DNA of 34,497 nucleotides from Chloroflexota bacterium (GCA_030609055.1 JAUWCZ010000014.1:1-34497), one strand, 5' to 3'. Shown: positions 23,423-32,095, numbered from the stretch's first letter. Made by a program: numbers and translations. The notes: generated by a model not told the origin, from the letters alone.

Positions 23423-23773
23423 GTGGAACGGAGATTTCGCCTAACAAGTTCAATTGAGATCATGCGGGTGCGGCGATTTGGAAGATCATTTGCCCACCCG
23501 CTTGTTATTTTGAAAATTCAGGAAGTGAATCATTCTCTTTCCCGATTTGCAGTTACCGCCGGGAATTCAGTCGGCAACGCTGTCCAACGAAACCGGGCAA
23601 AACGGATCATCCGGTCTGCCCTGAGGGAATTGATCCAGGATATTCGACCCGGATATAACGGAATCCTGATTGCCCGACAATCATTAATTACCTCCAATTG
23701 CGAAGAAGTAAAAGAAGCGTTAGAATCTCTTATCAGGCAAGTTGGACTTATACAAAATCAAACCGATGACTAA
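23423..23773 (+). CDS. rnpA: Ribonuclease P protein component
   Basis: A 116-residue RnpA starting at GTG 23423. The RNR signature is present as [20 protein letters not shown] at about 53-72, with RFAVTAGN before it. It binds the RNase P RNA and assists 5' tRNA maturation. Its last codons overlap the start of yidD (ATG 23766). No RNase P RNA gene is visible in the window. Confidence 0.96.
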   Translation: MERRFRLTSSIEIMRVRRFGRSFAHPLVILKIQEVNHSLSRFAVTAGNSVGNAVQRNRAKRIIRSALRELIQDIRPGYNGILIARQSLITSNCEEVKEALESLIRQVGLIQNQTDD

Positions 23774-24071
23774 CCAGATCAGTATAGAAAACACTGAACA
23801 GCACCATCACACCCAGAATCTCCCTCTTAAAGATCTAGAATTGACAATCTGGACAGTATTTAGATTCCCTGTTCTGGCTTTAATTCTTCTTTATCAGAAG
23901 ACTTTATCAAGAGCTTTGCCCGAAAATAACTGCCGGTACTACCCCAGCTGTTCTCATTATTCCTACCAGGCAATCTATAAATACGGTGTTCTCCGGGGTA
24001 GTTTAATGGGAATTTGGCGTATACTTCGCTGTAATCCCTTTTCCCGGGGAGGGTTTGACCCGGTTCCATAA
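23766..24071 (+). CDS. yidD: Membrane protein insertion efficiency factor YidD
   Basis: A 101-residue protein with the YidD core [55 protein letters not shown], including the three conserved cysteines. YidD supports YidC-dependent insertion of inner-membrane proteins. It has a longer N-terminus than usual (about 30 residues, His/Gln rich). ATG 23766, overlapping the rnpA stop, is preferred to TTG 23742 because of the overlap-type coupling and family length. Confidence 0.95.
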   Translation: MTNQISIENTEQHHHTQNLPLKDLELTIWTVFRFPVLALILLYQKTLSRALPENNCRYYPSCSHYSYQAIYKYGVLRGSLMGIWRILRCNPFSRGGFDPVP

Positions 24072-24086
24072 CAGGACCAACCATCT

Positions 24087-25202
24087 ATGAATAAAAAAAC
24101 CATGAAAAAATATCTCTTTATATTACTAATCGTCCTCTTTGCTCTTACATTGGGTGCCTGTACAGGACGGCGCGTGACAGCAACTGGATGGTCTGGGATC
24201 ACCATTAAGGAAGATATTGTTTATTTCTCCTACGGACCCCAGGTCTATGCGCTCGACCTGAACAATGGATTCCAAAAATGGGCTTATCCTGAGGAAGCAG
24301 AAAGCGGCCTGGATTTTTACGCGGCTCCCGTATTTGCTGATGAGGACAACCAGCTAATACTTGCCAGTTATAACAGCACGATTTACAGCGTTGATCCCGA
24401 TACTGGCCAGAAAAAATGGGATTTTGTTATCCCAAATGGCGATAATGAGAAGTCCAGATTTATCGCCTCTCCCCTGGTTACAGATCAGGCAATCTTCGCA
24501 CCTTCATCTGATAACAATCTCTACGCAATAGACTTCGCTGGAGTCCCTCTTTGGACTTTTGAAACCGGAGATCCGATCTGGGCTTCTCCCACCTGGTCTG
24601 AAGGCTGTGAATGTATTTATCTTACCTCCATGGATCATTTCCTCTATGCCGTTGATCCGGAATCCGGTTCCCTGTTGTGGAAATCAGAGGATCTGGGAGG
24701 ACCGGTAGTCAGTCAACCAGCAGTGTCAGAAGACGGCTTGATTCTGGTTAGTACTTTTGCAAATGAGATCATCGCCCTGGATGAAAAAAGCCACCAGGTA
24801 GAATGGCGTTATCATACATCAGATTGGGCTTGGGCTAGCCCGGTAATTGATGGCGAACAGGTCTACGCTAGTGACCTATCCGGCACATTTTACGCTTTAG
24901 ATTTGAATTCTGGAGATCCGCTGTGGCAGATTCAGCCAGGCGGCAGCATTGTGTCCGCTGTGTTGGTCCAAGATGACTTGATTTATTTTGGAACACATAT
25001 TGAAAAAAATACCAGCAGCTTGGTAGTGGTCAGCCGGGATGGAGTTATTCAACGCAATCAACCCATAAACGGTAAATTATATACCAGTCCAGCTTCGGAT
25101 GGTGATACGATTCTGATCGCTCCCGCAGAAGCAGAATTCTATCTGATAGCACTCAATCAGAGTGGCGTACAAATCTGGGGATTTCCTCCGAGTGACAAAT
25201 AA
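24087..25202 (+). CDS. PQQ-type beta-propeller lipoprotein (BamB-like)
   Basis: A 371-residue lipoprotein. The signal peptide KKYLFILLIVLFALTLGAC ends in lipobox LGAC, with Cys25 as lipidation site. The mature part is a series of about seven propeller blades with repeated DPDTGQKKWDF / DPESGSLLWKS / DLNSGDPLWQI elements, each closing with Trp, as in PQQ_2 repeats. The fold is shared by the BamB outer-membrane assembly factor and by quinoprotein dehydrogenases, but no quinone-site residues can be identified. It lies between yidD and yidC in an otherwise universally ordered operon. A role in envelope protein assembly is therefore attractive but inferred. Confidence 0.9.
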   Translation: MNKKTMKKYLFILLIVLFALTLGACTGRRVTATGWSGITIKEDIVYFSYGPQVYALDLNNGFQKWAYPEEAESGLDFYAAPVFADEDNQLILASYNSTIYSVDPDTGQKKWDFVIPNGDNEKSRFIASPLVTDQAIFAPSSDNNLYAIDFAGVPLWTFETGDPIWASPTWSEGCECIYLTSMDHFLYAVDPESGSLLWKSEDLGGPVVSQPAVSEDGLILVSTFANEIIALDEKSHQVEWRYHTSDWAWASPVIDGEQVYASDLSGTFYALDLNSGDPLWQIQPGGSIVSAVLVQDDLIYFGTHIEKNTSSLVVVSRDGVIQRNQPINGKLYTSPASDGDTILIAPAEAEFYLIALNQSGVQIWGFPPSDK

Positions 25203-25251
25203 GAACTTACTATGGTTCTTAACTAACCTTATCATCTAACAGGAAAATATT

Positions 25252-26019
25252 ATGGACTGGATCTGGAGTGAATTTATTGGATTAATGATTACTATACTAC
25301 TTTTTATCTATGATCTGATCGGTCAGAACTTTGGATGGGCGATCATTATCTTTACCGTGCTCGTCAGGCTTGTGACCTATCCCCTGACTGCCCGCCAGAT
25401 GAAAAGCAGCAAAGCCATGCAGGAGTTTCAAAATTCAAAAGAATGGGCTGACATCCAGAAAAAATACAAGAACGACAAAGAAACCTTGAACCGTAAACAA
25501 ATGGAACTATACCAAGAGAAGGGGATAAATCCCTTAGGTTCCTGTCTGCCGCTATTAGTTCAGTTTCCGGTTATTATCGGCCTTTACCGGGCAATCATTC
25601 TAACCTTGGCGGTCACGCCCATTCAGTTGGTAAACCTTTCTAGCCATATCAGTAACGGCACCGATCTGATTCCTATCAACAATCATTTCTGGTGGATGGT
25701 GCTCAGCGAGCCGGAACGCTATCCAATTTTTGGGATCGGGATTCCTGTACTTGCTATCCTGGTTGTAATTACCTCATACATCCAGACCAAGATGATTTCA
25801 CCACCTCAAACTGCAGGTGATCCCGGCGGTCAGGGTGCCCAGATGACCCAGGCAATGACACTCTATATGCCCTTCTTTATGGGTTACCTGGCATGGTCTT
25901 TTGCCTCCGGCTTAGCATTGTATTTCATCGCTACTAACCTGGCCACAATTATCCAATATATGCTGACTGGTCAGGCGAATTTTAAGAATATACTTCCCTC
26001 CCTTCCAACGAGGAAATAA
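25252..26019 (+). CDS. yidC: Membrane protein insertase YidC (short, Oxa1-like)
   Basis: A 255-residue YidC/Oxa1/Alb3 insertase. The hydrophilic groove helix region is GWAIIIFTVLVRLVTYPLT with the positively charged residue (R) on the first core helix. The coiled cytoplasmic hairpin DIQKKYKNDKETLNRKQMEL and the GSCLPLLVQFPVIIGLYRAI segment follow. It lacks the large periplasmic P1 domain of Gram-negative YidC and is not a lipoprotein. AGGAAAA precedes ATG 25252. It sits between the propeller lipoprotein and jag in the rpmH operon. Confidence 0.96.
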   Translation: MDWIWSEFIGLMITILLFIYDLIGQNFGWAIIIFTVLVRLVTYPLTARQMKSSKAMQEFQNSKEWADIQKKYKNDKETLNRKQMELYQEKGINPLGSCLPLLVQFPVIIGLYRAIILTLAVTPIQLVNLSSHISNGTDLIPINNHFWWMVLSEPERYPIFGIGIPVLAILVVITSYIQTKMISPPQTAGDPGGQGAQMTQAMTLYMPFFMGYLAWSFASGLALYFIATNLATIIQYMLTGQANFKNILPSLPTRK

Positions 26020-26068
26020 TTGAGTCTCTGCTTGTCGCAGTGAGAGAGGAATACACAAAAGAGGTCCT

Positions 26069-26779
26069 ATGAAAAATAACCGCGCAACATTGGAGGTTAT
26101 TGCACAGACAGTTGAAGAAGCCATCGATAAAGGGTTAAACGATCTGGGCTTACCGCGTGAAGCGGTGGAAATCACCGTGCTTGATAAAGGAGGAGGCGGT
26201 TTGTTAGGGTTCGGCTCCCGCCAAGCCCGGGTTCGGATATCCGTCCTGGCAGATGGAGAGGAATCTCAGCCGGAAGAAGAATCTGATCAACTCCCCCCTT
26301 CTGAGAAAGATTCAACCTTAAAATTGACTGAGGAAATTGTCTCTGAATTGCTTGAGAAGATGAATCTGACTGCTGAAGTTGAAGCAAAATATGGTGAAGA
26401 GCGTGATAGACTCCCCTTCCGACCCATCCTGGTAAATATCTCCGGAAATGATTTGAGTATTTTGATCGGTCGACGAGCGAAAACATTAAATGCCCTCCAG
26501 TACATCACCCGGTTGATACTTGGCAAGGAACTGGAACACGGAATCCCGCTAAGCATTGACGTGGAAGGATACCGCGAACGGAGGGAGATGCAAGTCAGGC
26601 AGTTGGCCCGCAGAGTTGCCGACCAGGTAGCTGATACAAACCGCGAGCAAGCCTTAGAACCGATGCCTCCTAATGAACGCCGGTTTGCCCACATCGAGCT
26701 CCAGGATAACACCCAGGTTTTCACGGAAAGTGTCGGAGAAGAACCTAACCGGAAAGTAGTTATCTATCCTAGTGATTAA
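26069..26779 (+). CDS. jag: Jag/KhpB RNA-binding protein
   Basis: A 236-residue protein with an N-terminal Jag_N domain (1-56, VEITVLDKGGGGLLGFGSRQA), an acidic linker, a KH domain at about 110-175 (LIGRRAKTLNALQYITRLIL) and an R3H domain at about 176-232 (REQALEPMPPNERRFAHIEL). It binds RNA and in other bacteria affects cell elongation and division. It is the last gene of the rpmH operon, followed directly by a strong terminator. Confidence 0.95.
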   Translation: MKNNRATLEVIAQTVEEAIDKGLNDLGLPREAVEITVLDKGGGGLLGFGSRQARVRISVLADGEESQPEEESDQLPPSEKDSTLKLTEEIVSELLEKMNLTAEVEAKYGEERDRLPFRPILVNISGNDLSILIGRRAKTLNALQYITRLILGKELEHGIPLSIDVEGYRERREMQVRQLARRVADQVADTNREQALEPMPPNERRFAHIELQDNTQVFTESVGEEPNRKVVIYPSD

Positions 26780-26801
26780 TTCTGGTTGAAATGAAATCAC
26801 G

Positions 26802-26836
26802 CTGGCATGGGAAAATCCCCCTGCCAGTATTTTTTT
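26802..26836 (+). terminator. Rho-independent terminator of the rpmH-jag operon
   Basis: CTGGCA (26802-26807) pairs with TGCCAG (26822-26827) and an inner GGG with CCC around an AAAAT loop, followed by TATTTTTTT. It is a strong stem with a long T run, placed about 20 nt after the jag stop. Confidence 0.9.
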
Positions 26837-26872
26837 CTGAAGTTCCTGCTCCACCTGGTTTTTGCTTTCAGG

Positions 26873-26878
26873 TATAAT
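26873..26878 (+). promoter_or_regulatory. PfkB-like pseudogene -10 box, leaderless layout
   Basis: TATAAT at 26873-26878, 6 nt (TCAGCC), then the ATG at 26885. No clear -35 hexamer is present. Confidence 0.65.
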
Positions 26879-26884
26879 TCAGCC

Positions 26885-27731
26885 ATGGTCCCCGGGAAGG
26901 GTAAACAGGAGATTGATTATCTAATTATCGGTCACATTACCCGGGATATTATTAAAAATGGATTCCACCTGGGCGGCACGGCTGTTTACAGTTCTATACT
27001 AGCGCAAAGGATGGGTTTAAGGGTGGGTCTGATTACCTCGTGTGAGGTTAACGTCCCGTTTGAACCACTGGACGGAATCCAGATTATTAACCACCAATCA
27101 AAAAGAACCACAACTTTTAACAATATTTACACTCCATCCGGCAGGGATCAATTCCTCCTTGAAAAAGCAAAATTATTAGGGAGAAATCTGATTCCAGAAG
27201 AATGGTATTCAGCAAAGATAGTCCATCTTGGACCTGTTGCCCAGGAGGTCAGCCCGGAATTAGGGCAGTTTTTTCCCGAATCAGCTGTCTGTTACTCCCT
27301 TCAGGGCTGGCTCAGAAAATGGGATCGGGAAGGATTGGTAACCCCATCAGAGTTCCCGAGAATAGAAATCCCCATTAAAGAGCCCCGTAGGGTTCCTCAG
27401 TAGAGAGGATATTGGCTTCGACCGGAGCGTGCTAGACCAGTTTCGATCGCTTTTCCCGCTGTTGATCCTCACTAAAGGTAATGCTGGCGCAGAGCTCATC
27501 AGGCAAACTGAGATCCTTCTTATCCCTGTTGAGCCAGCAGAGGAAGTGGATCCCACCGGAGCTTGAGACATTTTTGCAGCTGCATTTATGATTTTCCACT
27601 TTATAAAAGGGAAATCAGCCCTCGAATCCGCGGGACTGGCTTCCACGCTGGCAGCTATCTCTGTCACCCGGTCGGGAATTGAAGGAATTCCCACCTGTGA
27701 GGAGATTCAATCCGTAAAAGAGGTTCAATAA
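26885..27731 (+). pseudogene. PfkB-family carbohydrate kinase, broken by a frameshift and a stop in the GAGD motif
   Basis: The first 165 codons (from ATG 26885: LIIGHITRDIIKNGFHLGGT, AVYSSILAQRMGLRVGLIT) read as a ribokinase-like N-terminal half. Near 27380 the frame shifts by one base. The +1 frame from AGC at 27381 continues naturally as SPVGFLSREDIGFDRSVLDQ and LTKGNAGAEL and reaches the PfkB signature DPTGA. TGA (27564-27566) then stands where the glycine of GAGD should be, before DIFAAAFMIFHFIKG and a normal end at TAA 27729. A single G-to-T change from GGA would explain the stop. Two lesions point to a decayed gene, though assembly errors are possible. The stop lies 4 nt before parA, with which it would be co-transcribed. 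Confidence 0.88.
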
Positions 27732-27735
27732 CCTT

Positions 27736-28521
27736 ATGGGTCTAATCTACACAATTGCCAACCAAAAAGGTGGTGTTGGAAAAACAACCACAACAATCAA
27801 TCTGGGAGCTTTCTTGGCCTATTATGGGAAAAATATCCTCCTGGTGGACATCGACCCACAGGCAAATGCAACATCCTCACTTGGTATTGATAAAAACAAC
27901 ATTTCAGGCGGAACCTATGAGGTAATTTTAGATGAGAAGAATATCCGGGATTATATTCTTCGTAATCCCAAGCTAAAACTCTCTATCCTACCTGCCTCTC
28001 CCGATTTAGCCGGGGCAGAAATCGAACTGGTCAACGAAGTCGGGCGGGAAAGCTTATTAAAGAGGAAACTGCTCCCAATAGCAGATGAGTTCGATTACAT
28101 CCTGGTAGACTGCCCACCCTCTTTGGGATTACTCACATTAAACGGTTTGGTCAGTGCTGTAAACGGGATCCTGATTCCGGTTCAATGTGAGTACCTGGCC
28201 ATGGAGGGTTTAGGGCAGCTGGTCACAACCATTGAGCGGGTCCGCCGGGTGATCTCTCCTGACCTGATCATCCGCGGTGTGATTCTGACCATGTTTGATA
28301 CCCGAACCAACCTGGCCAATGATGTCGTAGTGGAAGTCAGGAAATATTTCCAGGAAAAAGTCTTTGAAACTATCGTACCCCGCAGCGTCCGTCTTGCCGA
28401 AGCGCCTTCTTACGGTGTGCCCATATCTCTCTATTCCCCTGGTTCAATAGGTGCCAATGCCTATCAAGAGCTGGCGAAGGAACTCCTGTTGGGAGACGGT
28501 CACACCCTACCTGCGGTATAA
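27736..28521 (+). CDS. parA: Chromosome partitioning ATPase ParA (Soj)
   Basis: A 261-residue ParA/MinD-type ATPase. Deviant Walker A is KGGVGKTTT (residues 11-19), Walker A' is LLVDIDPQANATSSL, and Walker B is DYILVDCPPSLG. No N-terminal DNA-binding extension is present, so it is the short chromosomal (Soj) type. It works with ParB to segregate origins. It starts 4 nt after the degraded PfkB-like gene and is followed 65 nt later by parB. Confidence 0.96.
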   Translation: MGLIYTIANQKGGVGKTTTTINLGAFLAYYGKNILLVDIDPQANATSSLGIDKNNISGGTYEVILDEKNIRDYILRNPKLKLSILPASPDLAGAEIELVNEVGRESLLKRKLLPIADEFDYILVDCPPSLGLLTLNGLVSAVNGILIPVQCEYLAMEGLGQLVTTIERVRRVISPDLIIRGVILTMFDTRTNLANDVVVEVRKYFQEKVFETIVPRSVRLAEAPSYGVPISLYSPGSIGANAYQELAKELLLGDGHTLPAV

Positions 28522-28586
28522 TTGGCTCAAATAAAAACACGAAACGAATCAATCAAAAGAATAAAGGGATATACCTCAGTAAACAT

Positions 28587-29468
28587 ATGGCAGCTAAACG
28601 ACCCGGCCTAGGTAAAGGCCTTGACGCTCTGATTCCTTCCCACCCAGAAGGTGAAATATTATCTGATTTTAATGGAGTTCTGGAAGTTCCTCTGAACTTG
28701 ATTACTGCGAACCCCCACCAACCCCGGAGAGGATTTGACCGGGATAAGTTAAATGAACTGGCGGTCTCCATCCAGGAACACGGGATTATTCAACCGTTGG
28801 TGATAACTGCCCAGGGAACCGATCCGGATCCAAAAAGATATTCCTTAATTGCCGGTGAACGGCGTTTACGGGCTGCAAAACTGGCGGGGTTGGATACTGT
28901 CCCAGCGATCCTTCGAGAAGCAGACAGCCAGGACCATTTGGTGGTTGCGTTAATTGAGAATATGCAGCGAGCGGATCTCAACCCACTGGAAGCTGCTACC
29001 GCGTATCAGAGCCTTTCGGTGGAGTTCGGGCTTTCTCATGAGGAAATTGCCGAACGGGTTGCCAAAAGCAGAAGCACAGTGACCAATACACTCCGGCTGT
29101 TAGATCTTCCGGATGTAGTGCAGCAGTCCGTGCGGAAAAATCAGATCAGCATGGGTCATGCCCGGGCACTGCTGGGCCTGGATACCATCAAAGCCCAGAG
29201 TGCTGCCCTGCAGACTATTCTTACCCAGGATCTGAGTGTCCGGCAAACGGAGGAGCTCGTAAATAAACTTAAGGGGAAAAAGCGCCCCAAGCCGCCCAAA
29301 AAAGATCCCAAATCTCCGGAGCTGAAATCCCTGGAGGAGGAATTACAGTCCTCCCTGGGGACAAAAGTTCGAATAACAAGAAACAAACAGGGTAAAGGAA
29401 CCCTTACCATCCACTACTATTCGGATGAAGAGTTCAATACCTTGATTGACCGCTTCCTCAAAGAGTAA
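28587..29468 (+). CDS. parB: Chromosome partitioning protein ParB (Spo0J)
   Basis: A 293-residue ParB. The start GLGKGLDALIP near residues 7-17 is the ParA-interacting end. The CTPase core has NPHQPRR and GERRLRAAKLAG (90-101), then ENMQRADLNPLEAA. A helix-turn-helix (EIAERVAKSRSTVTNTLRLL) binds parS, and the C-terminal dimer domain ends NTLIDRFLKE. Start ATG 28587 lacks a strong ribosome site but is fixed by the conserved N-terminus. I could not find a good parS palindrome in the window. Confidence 0.96.
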   Translation: MAAKRPGLGKGLDALIPSHPEGEILSDFNGVLEVPLNLITANPHQPRRGFDRDKLNELAVSIQEHGIIQPLVITAQGTDPDPKRYSLIAGERRLRAAKLAGLDTVPAILREADSQDHLVVALIENMQRADLNPLEAATAYQSLSVEFGLSHEEIAERVAKSRSTVTNTLRLLDLPDVVQQSVRKNQISMGHARALLGLDTIKAQSAALQTILTQDLSVRQTEELVNKLKGKKRPKPPKKDPKSPELKSLEEELQSSLGTKVRITRNKQGKGTLTIHYYSDEEFNTLIDRFLKE

Positions 29469-29491
29469 TCCATCCCCCAACCTGACAATTA

Positions 29492-31081
29492 ATGGAAATC
29501 ATCCAGCTGACCAATGGAATCATCTATACTATGGATCCTCAGCAGCCCAGGGTGTCATCACTGGTGATCCGTGATGGGAAAATTCAGCATGTGTTGTCAG
29601 GTGAAGAAGCAGAAGGCTTGCCAGTCTCTGGAAAGACGATTAACCTGAACGAACAGGTGGTTCTTCCCGGATTAATTGATTCCCATCTGCACCTGCGGCA
29701 GATCGCCGACAATCTCCAGGCCATTCACTGTGAAACAGACACCAAAGCGGATTGCCTCCTACAGGTCGCAGAGCGGGCTGCCCAAACCCCACCCGGGGAA
29801 TGGATTCAAGGTCACGGCTGGAATCACAATAACTGGTCCGATGGATACGGAACCGCCGCGGATTTGGATCAAGCTGCCCCTCACAATCCAGTTTACCTGA
29901 CCGGGAAATCTCTCCATGTATCCTGGGCAAATACCCTGGCGCTAATAGCTGCCGGTATATCCGATACTACACCGGATCCTCCCGGCGGCACGCTGGGTAG
30001 GGACCAGAAAGGTCAACCCACCGGGATTCTGTTAGAAAATGCAGTTAAATTAATTGAGAATGTTATTCCTATTCCGGATCTTGAACTCACTGCGGATGGG
30101 ATCAAGAAAGCCCAGGAAACCCTCTGGAAACTGGGGCTAACCGGTGTGCATGATTTTGACAAGGAGCGTTGTCTTCACGCTCTGCAGTTCCTGGCAGATA
30201 GGGAAGATCTGAAGCTGAGAGTGGTAAAGAGTATACCCTCAGAATATCTGGACCAGGCTCTTGAGCTGGGTTACCAAACCGGCTCCGGGAATGATTGGCT
30301 GTGGATTGGCGGGGTGAAAGACTATGTGGACGGCGCTCTCGGTCCTCAAACCGCTGCCATGTTGGAACCTTATGAAGGGAGTTCAGATAATCGAGGAATG
30401 CTCTTGTTGGACGAGGAAGGATTGCTTGAGCTGGGAATAAAAGCAGCCCAGGGAGGATTATCCCTCTCCATCCATGCCATCGGTGATCTGGCGAATAGGA
30501 CTGTTTTGAACGCCCTGGAAAAAATCCGAATTTACGAGAAAGAGAGGGGATTAGCGCCTTTACCGCACCGGATAGAACACGTTCAGCTGGTCGATCCGGC
30601 TGACCTTCCCCGGTTGGCTGAGTTGGATGTCACCGCCTCGACGCAGCCGGTTCATGCTACCTCGGATATGGTGATGGCAGAAAAGTACTGGGGGAAACGA
30701 ACTGCTTACGCATATGCACCGAAACACATATTAGACCAGGGCGCGCGGGTGGTTTTTGGATCCGATGCTCCTGTGGAAATCCCCAACCCCTTCTGGGGGA
30801 TGCACGCCGCAGTTACCAGGCGGAACGCAAAGGGCGAACCCGGACCAGATGGCTGGCATCCGGAAGGCAGAGTCACCATTCAACAAGCTCTGGAGGCCTA
30901 CACGATTGGACCGGCCGCCGCGGGGGGAAAAGCTGATATACAGGGAAAACTGGCTCCCGGTTACTGGGCGGATTTGACCGTGCTGGAGAAAGATCCCCTC
31001 TCCTGTTCACCAGACGAACTGAGGGAGATTAAACCTTCGGCAACAATGGTAGGTGGGACCTGGGTCTGGCGGGATTTCTGA
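29492..31081 (+). CDS. YtcJ-type metal-dependent amidohydrolase
   Basis: A 529-residue amidohydrolase of the COG1574/YtcJ group. Metal ligands are H65 and H67 (LPGLIDSHLHL), the lysine in GGVKDYVDGALG, the histidine of IHAIGD, that of RIEHVQL, and the Asp of FGSDAPVE. The C-terminal composite beta domain ends APGYWADLTVLEKDPL. No signal peptide is present, so it is cytosolic. Substrates of this group are varied (N-substituted amides, formamides) and cannot be predicted here. It begins 23 nt after parB on the same strand and may simply ride on that transcript. Confidence 0.92.
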   Translation: MEIIQLTNGIIYTMDPQQPRVSSLVIRDGKIQHVLSGEEAEGLPVSGKTINLNEQVVLPGLIDSHLHLRQIADNLQAIHCETDTKADCLLQVAERAAQTPPGEWIQGHGWNHNNWSDGYGTAADLDQAAPHNPVYLTGKSLHVSWANTLALIAAGISDTTPDPPGGTLGRDQKGQPTGILLENAVKLIENVIPIPDLELTADGIKKAQETLWKLGLTGVHDFDKERCLHALQFLADREDLKLRVVKSIPSEYLDQALELGYQTGSGNDWLWIGGVKDYVDGALGPQTAAMLEPYEGSSDNRGMLLLDEEGLLELGIKAAQGGLSLSIHAIGDLANRTVLNALEKIRIYEKERGLAPLPHRIEHVQLVDPADLPRLAELDVTASTQPVHATSDMVMAEKYWGKRTAYAYAPKHILDQGARVVFGSDAPVEIPNPFWGMHAAVTRRNAKGEPGPDGWHPEGRVTIQQALEAYTIGPAAAGGKADIQGKLAPGYWADLTVLEKDPLSCSPDELREIKPSATMVGGTWVWRDF

Positions 31082-31138
31082 GTAGAATTGCCTAAAGATT
31101 AATCCTAAAAATCCCTGGTAATTTCTTAAAATTCAGTC

Positions 31139-31167
31139 TTGACAAATATATTGTTTTACGTTATATT
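31139..31167 (+). promoter_or_regulatory. Strong promoter of the DUF2975-regulator pair
   Basis: TTGACA (31139-31144), 17 nt, TATATT (31162-31167) in a very AT-rich stretch. Transcription is expected to begin near 31174, giving a leader of about 54 nt with AAGGAG before ATG 31228. Confidence 0.82.
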
Positions 31168-31174
31168 TTTATTG

Positions 31175-31186
31175 ATTATCGATAAT
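31175..31186. promoter_or_regulatory. Candidate operator palindrome
   Basis: ATTATCGATAAT is a perfect 12-bp palindrome positioned at the expected transcription start, directly downstream of the -10 box. A bound repressor here would block transcription. The Cro/C1-type protein encoded at 31886..32095 is the natural candidate. Confidence 0.55.
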
Positions 31187-31227
31187 TTATATACGTAATT
31201 CATTAATTTTATGTCTAAGGAGAAACC

Positions 31228-31878
31228 ATGACTAAATCAAATAAAAACCTACTGCCACGAGTCATCAAGGTCCTGTTGGATATCATTTATGGCTTGCTGA
31301 TTTTTGTGCTCGTGGGTCTGGCGGTATGGATGGTTATCTCACCGATCCTAGTAAATCGGGTAGGTACTCTGGGAACAGCTTCGGTTCCAGTGACTCTAGG
31401 AACAGGTGATCTAGCAAGAATGGAGGTCACCTTCCAGGGGTCGCCCAGCGTGGGTATTAACGATGCATTTGTAGAAGAAGCCAATGGAATCCTGCGTCTG
31501 GAAACCAACAGTCCCCTGCTGATTCTAATTGCCAACGGGGCAAAACTGATTGTCGCAGTTGGGCTCGCTTACATTTTTTACCTGCTCAGAAAGGTAATGC
31601 AAACCATTCTGGATGGTGAACCGTTCGCAGCCAATAACGTTGTGTTAATTCGCCGGCTGGGCTATACAGTCCTGCTGGTTGGGTTCGGGGGTTCGTTGCT
31701 GGAGGGCTTGGCTACTATGGAAATCCTGAACAGACTGCCGGCCACAGTGCCCCATTTACAGGCAGCTACCACATTCGATCCCCGTCTGATCCTGGCCAAT
31801 ACCCTATTTATCTTCCTGCTGGCTCAGATCTGGGGCTATGGGATGGAATTAGAGCGCGATAAAGCGCTGACGATCTGA
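31228..31878 (+). CDS. DUF2975 family membrane protein
   Basis: A 216-residue membrane protein with four hydrophobic segments: about 14-34 (LLDIIYGLLIFVLVGLAVWM), about 98-120 (LLILIANGAKLIVAVGLAYI), about 143-165 and about 190-205. The loop GEPFAANNVVLIRRLGYTVL in the middle matches DUF2975. The DUF2975 gene is typically paired, as here, with a small YozG-type regulator gene. AAGGAG precedes the ATG. No molecular function is known for the family. Confidence 0.88.
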   Translation: MTKSNKNLLPRVIKVLLDIIYGLLIFVLVGLAVWMVISPILVNRVGTLGTASVPVTLGTGDLARMEVTFQGSPSVGINDAFVEEANGILRLETNSPLLILIANGAKLIVAVGLAYIFYLLRKVMQTILDGEPFAANNVVLIRRLGYTVLLVGFGGSLLEGLATMEILNRLPATVPHLQAATTFDPRLILANTLFIFLLAQIWGYGMELERDKALTI

Positions 31879-31885
31879 GGTCCCT

Positions 31886-32095
31886 ATGACAATACGAGTA
31901 AATTTAGACTTGATACTGGTCAAACGGGGAATAAAACTCACTGAATTGTCAGGGGCGGTTGATATCACGCTTCCCAATCTTTCAATTCTGAAAACGAACA
32001 AGGCAAAAGCGATCCGGTTTTCAACCTTAGATGCAATTTGCAAGGAACTCAACTGCCAGCCCGGCGACCTGCTGGAGTATATTCCGGAGGAATAG
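31886..32095 (+). CDS. YozG-type Cro/C1 (XRE) transcriptional regulator
   Basis: A 69-residue single helix-turn-helix domain (LDLILVKRGIKLTELSGAVD, then ITLPNLSILKTNKAKAIRFS, then LDAICKELNCQPGDLLEYI). The closing CQPGDLLEY is characteristic of this regulator group. It lies 7 nt after the DUF2975 gene and is co-transcribed with it. It probably binds the palindrome at 31175-31186 and controls its own operon (inferred). Confidence 0.93.
   Translation: MTIRVNLDLILVKRGIKLTELSGAVDITLPNLSILKTNKAKAIRFSTLDAICKELNCQPGDLLEYIPEE

Noticed and set aside
26018-26060. Possible hairpin between yidC and jag
   Set aside because: The arms (TCTCTGC / GCAGTGAGA) are short with a bulge and no T run follows; not convincing as a terminator or riboswitch.
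27564-27566. TGA read as glycine (alternative genetic code) in the kinase GAGD motif
   Set aside because: TGA is used as a normal stop by several intact genes here (for example efp and the DUF2975 gene), and the same kinase gene also carries a frameshift, so decay or error is simpler.
27347-27694. Minus-strand frame of 115 codons across the PfkB-like pseudogene
   Set aside because: The plus-strand frames show clear kinase motifs in two frames. The antisense frame has no motif and no start signals.
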